This document shows, one piece after another, positions 60,201-64,000 of a DNA stretch of 64,000 nucleotides. Under the pieces are notes generated by a model. That model was not told the DNA's origin and did no database searches. It saw only the letters and a program-made list of their open reading frames with translations. The stretch spans positions 9,659 to 73,658 of the forward strand of contig MDYQ01000497.1 in NCBI GenBank assembly GCA_003024175.1, given 5' to 3'. Position numbers and translations under genes: made by a program. Within the stretch, counting starts at the first letter, position 1. Each line of letters starts with the position of its first letter. Source of the DNA: Planoprotostelium fungivorum. Taxonomy: Eukaryota > Evosea > Variosea > Cavosteliida > Cavosteliaceae.

Positions 60201-62685
60201 TGGCTAGTTGTAGTTCGGCCAGATGCTGAGCGAGAGATAACCCGATCTTCTTCGTGTCTTTCGATCGATGAGCTGAGGGGATCAGGCTCGTTGTAGACTG
60301 ACGTGTGGCTCACCGCGGGAGGTCAATTGGGTCAGTTCCGTGGTCGGAATACCTCTTCCGGTATCCGTGATGATCAATTGAATGTCGTTCTTATCGTCTC
60401 TACACAGCCTCACAGTAATGCTACCACGCTCCGTATTCGCGAAGCTTTTTGATAGGAGGCTGAAAATAGCTTCAGTCGGAATATTCCATCACGTTTTCCT
60501 CACCTGCTGACGATCTCGTCGAACATTTCGGTGTCGAAGTACACGTCGTCCTCTATCGGGTCACATCTACAACTGGTCACGACATCTCACCAAAGATATC
60601 CATCTCACCTCACGATGAGATTCACCCCCCTCGATTTACAAGCAGGAGCGAAGAGCAACACGATGGGTGTCAACTGTGCCTCTAATTCGATCCTTTCCAT
60701 AGAGGGTGCCTTCTTCTTTTCGTCCTCTCTTGTCATCTCCAGATGATGATTCACCAAGTGTAATAGTCTTAATGCGTTGCCGTGAAAAACTTCTATGTCT
60801 TGTTTCTGTCTCTCGTTCAACTCGTTCGTCTGCAAGAATTGTTCCAGGGGGCCCAATACGAGAGTCAAGGCTGATGCGTTGAGTACGTACGTTACGTATA
60901 CGCCTCACGCGTTTTGAATTGGTGGGAGGCACGAGTGCAGAAGGAATTTCGCTGGGAACTCAGCTCTTGTAATTGCTGCTTCCGTTTCTGTTGCTCTTCG
61001 AATTGTTTCGCAGAAGTGCAGAGGACATTGATCAGATTGGCTACACCTTCGATGAAGGAAGGATAAGTTCCATTGTACGGCCTGATGTCGCATCAATCTA
61101 CATGTTGATATGATGGTGTGGTGTTCAACCGTGATACTTGTGTTGATTTTGATTGTCGACTCACCTGAACTGATTGATACCGATGACGAATATATGTTGC
61201 TCTTTCGAAGAAGAATGGATAGGGTAAACCAACCACTTCTTCACTGGCTTATCCCATTTACCAAACTTTGGCGTCTCGAAATCTTCACAAGAGAACCTGA
61301 GTGTAAATGTGAGGCTTACATCATCGTGTGGTGCGATATGATCTCTCACATGATCTGTTTGCGTTGCTGGAGGCATTGTAGAATGGACTCTTTCATCTGT
61401 TGACCGAAAGCGCGAGATTTCGGTGGATTGTCCAACTCGTAATCTGAACCATCGATCGATGCGTTCTATTTTTAGATCAGTTTCGTTGTAGTTGAGAGAT
61501 GATCGATGGAGAACGTGTCGATACGGATCGAAATCGAAATAAAATCAAAATAAATGGTTCCACCTTTTCAGCGTGATTTCCGCTGACAGAAAAATTTCGG
61601 GGAAAAATTCCGGCGTGAAGCTGAAACGAATGGGACTTCAACTCTACAGCTCCCTCGTTCAACAGATACAGTCCAAAGCATGGAATATCTTCCAATTGAT
61701 GCAGAGTCTACATCGGCAGGGTCATGGAGATGAAACGATGCATGCTGGATGATGATTACCTTTCGTAGATATTCATAAGCTTTTTCTTTGGATACGACGA
61801 CTTCGGGGGTGCTGAGTGATCGGATGATCTGAAATGACTCATTAGATCTTGCAATGATGGACAATCAGATCGCTCACTGAATTCTGTCTGTCTTGGTAAA
61901 CGCGATCTGATGTCTCAAAGATGTTGACCGTGAGTCCGATGATGTCGTTATTCTGTGTCACAGGCGAATACGAGAAGGTGAAATATTGCTAAGGATATCA
62001 GCTGCATGTGAGGTCATCTGATAATGTCACCTCTTGCATGTGAGTGATTCGATTGATGAGAAACAGTTCATCTCGACTGAAGTTTCCTTGTCCAGTCTCT
62101 ATCACTTTACGTATGTCCGGTTCCATGGTACCTGCCCACACCTCTTTCCTGTGATAATCGTGTGAGATGTTGGACATGATCGATGTGAAACATACCAAAC
62201 CTCGCTAATGGGCTGGCCCCAAGCGCTTGGATGCCTCTCAGGGAACATGTATGGAAATTTATCGTTATAGAAGAAGAGTAGATCCCTGCCCAGATAGAGG
62301 AAGGTAGGGAACGGATTGGCGAACAAAAGTTCTAAGACTACCGGAATTGAGATTATCATATACATCAGAAAGGGTCACCTGTTCGAAACATGGGTGGCCA
62401 CTTTTCAATGGGTCCAATGGACGTCTTAGACCAGTCTGTCTCTCGAAGTAATGTACCCATTGGTTCTGGTTGTCTCTGCCACCAGCTGCAGCCATCGGCG
62501 TATTTCGCCGTATTCTCAATTTCGAAATGTCTCTTCCCCTCCTTCTGCATCCATCTGTCCTTCAATTGCTTCGCAGTTTCATTCGTATCTGCATCTTCGG
62601 TCGAAACCCTTCTCCTCTTCATGGGTGATCCACCGTCCTCTATCTCTCTCACCAGATCAGGAGAGATGCTCTCTGGATGGTACAT
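57279..62685 (-). CDS. Double-core hybrid histidine kinase (PAS-like sensors, HisKA/HATPase-receiver twice)
   Basis: The ATG complementary to 62683-62685 gives MYHPESISPDLVREIEDGG. The sensor half has WSKTSIGPIEKWPPMFR and LFANPFPTFLYLGRDLLFFY, typical of PAS-like domains in such kinases. Kinase core 1 (about 61000-60050) has ASHQFKTALTLVLGPLEQFL with the phospho-His, and an HATPase with IITDTGRGIP and GVGTTFTLVI, but the N-box reads SLLSKSFANT. Receiver 1 (about 59720-59150) has ICLIASDPSIRSLL and VILVDVTRHTEEG but VMPF where KPF is usual. Core 2 has LAHELRTPLAPALMLLED, YNILRNSVKFG, VVDQGIGIE, TGLGMGLHLCK. Receiver 2 has ILLVEDNESIQ, LLICDIGLPDGTG, ALSGYS and MTKPV and ends at 57279. Core 2/receiver 2 look active; core 1/receiver 1 look degenerate. 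Confidence 0.9.
58631..58650. repeat. Perfect 20-bp palindrome in an intron
   Basis: CATCTACAACGTTGTAGATG reads identically on both strands. It lies in an intron of the double-core kinase gene. Related copies occur at 29289-29306 (receptor copy 4 intron) and 33231-33247 (FGGY kinase intron). Confidence 0.9.
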
Positions 62686-62961
62686 GAGATGCTGTCTATT
62701 TCTCCGCGGCGTGAGGGAATTAAATCTACGGAATCTCAGATTGAGACTCCGGCCCTAGCACTTAGTGCCCCTATATTCTATTAACCTTCCCCCTACCGAA
62801 TATGCCCATCACTTTTTACACTCTCAATTCTGCCCTGTGCCCACGGACACCAACACAGGCACACCTTGAGACATAAGAGTATCTCTATACACAAACACAG
62901 GGCAATAAGAAGTCATCGAACGCAAGAGTTTATAGAAGATGAGCTCGTGGAGTGCGGCGTT
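62686..62961 (-). promoter_or_regulatory. Intergenic region: 3' flank of fucosidase and promoter of hybrid kinase 2
   Basis: 276 bp between two minus-strand genes. It is locally rich in C and AC (about 62780-62880) and has no supported coding frame. Nothing further was recognised. Confidence 0.4.
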
Positions 62962-64000
62962 CTAATTGTCCAGACCTTCCATTCGAATGGTCCACATGTG
63001 CTCCGACTTCAAATCTCCGGGGCGAATATTGGCGGGCAGCTTGATGACGAGCTGTCCCTCCTTCTGAACGTACTGAAGCTGTGCCTCTCCGTCTCTGAAG
63101 CCCAACAGGCTCACCGTTGTATCAGCAGAAGCTCTGGGGTGGCTTAAGCTGAGGAAATTGTCCTGAGGCCAAGGGGTGAACGATGCGTACACGATCGTGG
63201 TGTTCTTCAAGGTGTACCTGTACATCGGTCATCTACAACGAGACAAATAATCATACGTACCACACTTGGGTGGAACCCGTGTCGTTGGCGTACTTCCAAG
63301 GGCGTGATCCATAAATAGACTCGCCGTTGACATCCAGCCACTTTCCAAGCTGAGTCAGCCTCTCCTCGTAAATGGGAGCGATGACGCCGTCGGCCGTGGG
63401 GCCCACGTTGATCAGAACGTTTCCATTTTTAGCGACACCTGCCACACGTCAATCTGACGTTCCCACAGACGCTCCATACCTCCCACGACCAACGCCAGGA
63501 TCTCGTCCATGGAGAGGTAGTCTTTGAGGGTGGCGTCGCGGTTGAAACCCCAAGAACCTCTGTCCAAGGTGAAGCAGTTCTCCCACTTGTGCTGTTGAAT
63601 GCCGTTGGGGTTGTAACGGTCGCCGCCGGTCCAGAATCCACCGTGCGTGTTGCGATCACCGCTGCCCCATCGATCGTTGACGACAACCTCATCGCGGGAG
63701 GGAGAGGAGTTGTAGAGCCAGGCGAGGTAGTCCTTCGACTCTGATGATGATCAGAATGTGATGGAAGATGTGATGGAAGATGTGATGGAGGATGTGAAGT
63801 TGGCTCACTCCAGTAGCTGTCCTTGGCTTCCCAGTCACCGTCGGCCCAGATGACCGAAGGAGAGTAGTTGTTCGAGATGTACTTGAGCTGGGGCATGAGA
63901 ACTTCATCGACGTATCTCGAAGTGGCAAAGTTGTTGGCCTTGTCTTGGAGGTAGAGGGGGTGGAACCATTCGAAGAGACTGTGGTACAGACCCATCTTGA
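62962..64000 (-). CDS. Alpha-L-fucosidase, GH29 (5' end outside window)
   Basis: The reading continues past the right edge, so only the middle and C-terminus are present. The catalytic barrel shows [39 protein letters not shown] and [15 protein letters not shown]. The Asp in IWADG aligns with the GH29 nucleophile (human FUCA1 region). Further on are [37 protein letters not shown] and [11 protein letters not shown], all GH29 hallmarks. A C-terminal beta-sandwich ([20 protein letters not shown]) ends at 62962. The enzyme removes alpha-L-fucose from glycoconjugates, usually in lysosomes or secreted. The internal introns include a 12-bp minisatellite at 63757-63796. Confidence 0.95.
63757..63796. 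repeat. 12-bp minisatellite in a fucosidase intron
   Basis: About 3.3 copies of TGTGATGGAAGA (third copy TGTGATGGAGGA) between the exons encoding DSYWSE-side and the next barrel segment. It resembles in composition the 11-bp array at 21326-21402. Confidence 0.8.

Overview
This window is eukaryotic nuclear DNA from an intron-dense, compact protist genome. Nearly every gene is cut by short introns of roughly 35-80 nt that start GTGAG or GTAAG and often carry a CTGAC-like branch site shortly before the 3' AG. Genes lie tens to a few hundred bases apart. The gene mix (large hybrid histidine kinases, a PAS-receiver-cyclase, a profilin-like protein, receptor-like kinases with tyrosine-kinase motifs, a GH29 fucosidase) points to an amoebozoan, plausibly a protosteliid such as Protostelium/Planoprotostelium. 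That placement is inference from gene content, not from a marker gene.

Left part (1-30392): four paralogous receptor-like kinase genes. Three lie head to tail on + (1-3165, cut by the window edge; 3272-9306; 9414-16098). The fourth is inverted (24062-30392, -). Each full copy has a signal peptide, a Cys-rich N-terminal domain, a long right-handed beta-helix (Pmp/pectin-lyase-like) ectodomain with GGA repeats, one transmembrane segment and a cytoplasmic kinase domain with HRDLATRN/HRDLASRN and GPLKWM(S/A)PE. A giant hybrid histidine kinase (16176-23885, -; pseudokinase-AAA-helical repeats-GAF-HisKA-HATPase-receiver) sits between the array and the inverted copy. A single N at 14019 is flanked by about 670 bp of near-duplicate sequence, so copy 3 may be misassembled or heterozygous there.

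Middle (30500-41530): an initiator tRNA-Met(CAT), an FGGY-family ribulokinase-like carbohydrate kinase, a PPR-like helical-repeat protein, a profilin-like protein, the tRNA wobble-uridine thiolase CTU1/NCS6, an unrecognised conserved protein and a protein with two KCTD-type BTB/T1 domains plus WD40 repeats.

Right part (42172-64000): an SMP-C2 lipid-transfer protein with a PH/GRAM- or hSac2-like N-terminus, an MFS transporter, a PAS-receiver-class III adenylate cyclase, Tudor-SN (SND1), a membrane-anchored class 3 lipase, a second hybrid histidine kinase with two kinase cores and two receivers, and a GH29 alpha-L-fucosidase truncated by the window edge.

The recurrent theme is sensing. Four receptor-like kinases, two hybrid histidine kinases and a receiver-bearing cyclase lie within 64 kb, next to housekeeping RNA and metabolic genes. 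No transposon, retroelement, rRNA or CRISPR was recognised. Exon boundaries were inferred by eye from reading frame and splice consensus, so spans are genomic (start codon to stop codon) and internal structure is approximate.
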